From positions 1 through 40,683 of the forward strand of contig JAJYPH010000009.1 of the NCBI GenBank assembly GCA_021795575.1: a DNA stretch of 40,683 nt. The letters are read 5' to 3'. This stretch comes from Bacillota bacterium (GTDB lineage: Bacteria; Bacillota; Sulfobacillia; Sulfobacillales; JAIMBI01). How positions within the stretch are numbered: the stretch's first letter is position 1; each line of letters opens with the position of its first letter. Positions 40,077 through 40,683 of this stretch are shown here, one piece after another. The notes beneath the pieces were generated by a model. That model was not told where the DNA came from. It saw only the letters and a list, made by a program, of their open reading frames with translations, and ran no database searches. The translations under genes were made by a program, and so were the position numbers.

Positions 40077-40282
40077 ATCCCACTGTGCAGGCCCGGCACC
40101 CGGCGATCCCCTGGCGCCACACCACGGCGCTTCGGAACCTCCTGATCCACGGGTACGATGATGTGCATCTCGAACAGATCTGGGACATTGTGCAGACCGA
40201 GATCCCGGTCTTGCTCCGAAGCATAGAAGCCTCAATCGCTAGCATGGCGCTGGAGGACCGGCCTCCGGAGGCGGAACGCTAG
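39910..40282 (+). pseudogene. HEPN-domain toxin (HepT-like) #3, start lost (ACG) and frameshifted
   Basis: Frame 1: (ACG)SQHQVLLYLIHMRDACHR*; shifted frame: AERYTGGVSWEMFAENDEKQSAVVRQLEIIGEAGNRIDPTVQARHPAIPWRHTTALRNLLIHGYDDVHLEQIWDIV. Confidence 0.8.
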
Positions 40283-40400
40283 ATCACCCGTAGTGTTTTT
40301 TCCGGCGGCGGGAGGGACGGAGTCGGTGGAGATCGCAGGGACCCCTCTGTGCCATGGTAGTTGTGGGCAGAGACCTCTGCTACAATGACGCTTCGAGATG

Positions 40401-40683
40401 ATGTCCGTGGCGATTCGAGCTGAAGAGACCGAGATTGAAGTGCGGGCCTACCGGCGTCCGTTTTCGGCGGCCTACAAGCTCCGCATTCTGGCCGAAGCGG
40501 ATGCCTGCACCGAGCCGGGCGCCATTGGTGCTTAGTTGCGCCGCGAAGGGTTGTATTCGTCCCACCTGGCCACCTGGCGGGCCCAACGGGCGGCCGGCGC
40601 CCGCGCGGCCCTGGGGCAGCCGCGGGGGCGCAAGCCGCCACCGGCCCTGGTCCGCGAGAATGCCCGGCTTCGCCCAGAGCTGG
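40401..40683 (+). pseudogene. IS3-type transposase orfA (HTH) fragment with in-frame TAG, runs off the window
   Basis: [93 protein letters not shown]. Confidence 0.75.

Overview
High-GC bacterial chromosomal window. The left ~18 kb is mostly housekeeping: tRNA-Arg(CCT), isocitrate dehydrogenase, acyl-CoA ligase plus enoyl-CoA hydratase, mtnA coupled to a Cys/Met PLP enzyme, a T-box-controlled DAHP synthase-tyrA operon whose specifier region reads Tyr, a 7TM-PAS-GGDEF diguanylate cyclase, an SDR, a CGNR regulator, an MBL-like protein and rsgA. From 18.84 to 22.9 kb is a graveyard of decayed elements: a truncated IS630 transposase, a broken hsdR 3' remnant, ISL3-like and IS256-like remnants. 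Then follow katG, an aquaporin with an NPV motif, an MFS transporter, an S9 peptidase, and two paralogous phosphate-type MFS transporters each preceded by 11-bp-periodic Pho-box-like repeats. The right end (33.5-40.7 kb) is accessory. It holds a VapBC-like pair whose PIN toxin carries one in-frame UGA, a NiCoT-like HX4DEH membrane transporter coupled to a Fur-family regulator, and three separate HEPN-MNT (HepT/MntA-type) toxin-antitoxin modules, of which the middle one looks intact and the outer two carry frameshifts. A MarR-family regulator with a near-perfect 35-bp palindrome and a broken IS3-type orfA at the right edge complete the region. All calls come from reading the sequence and the ORF translations; no database search was run.
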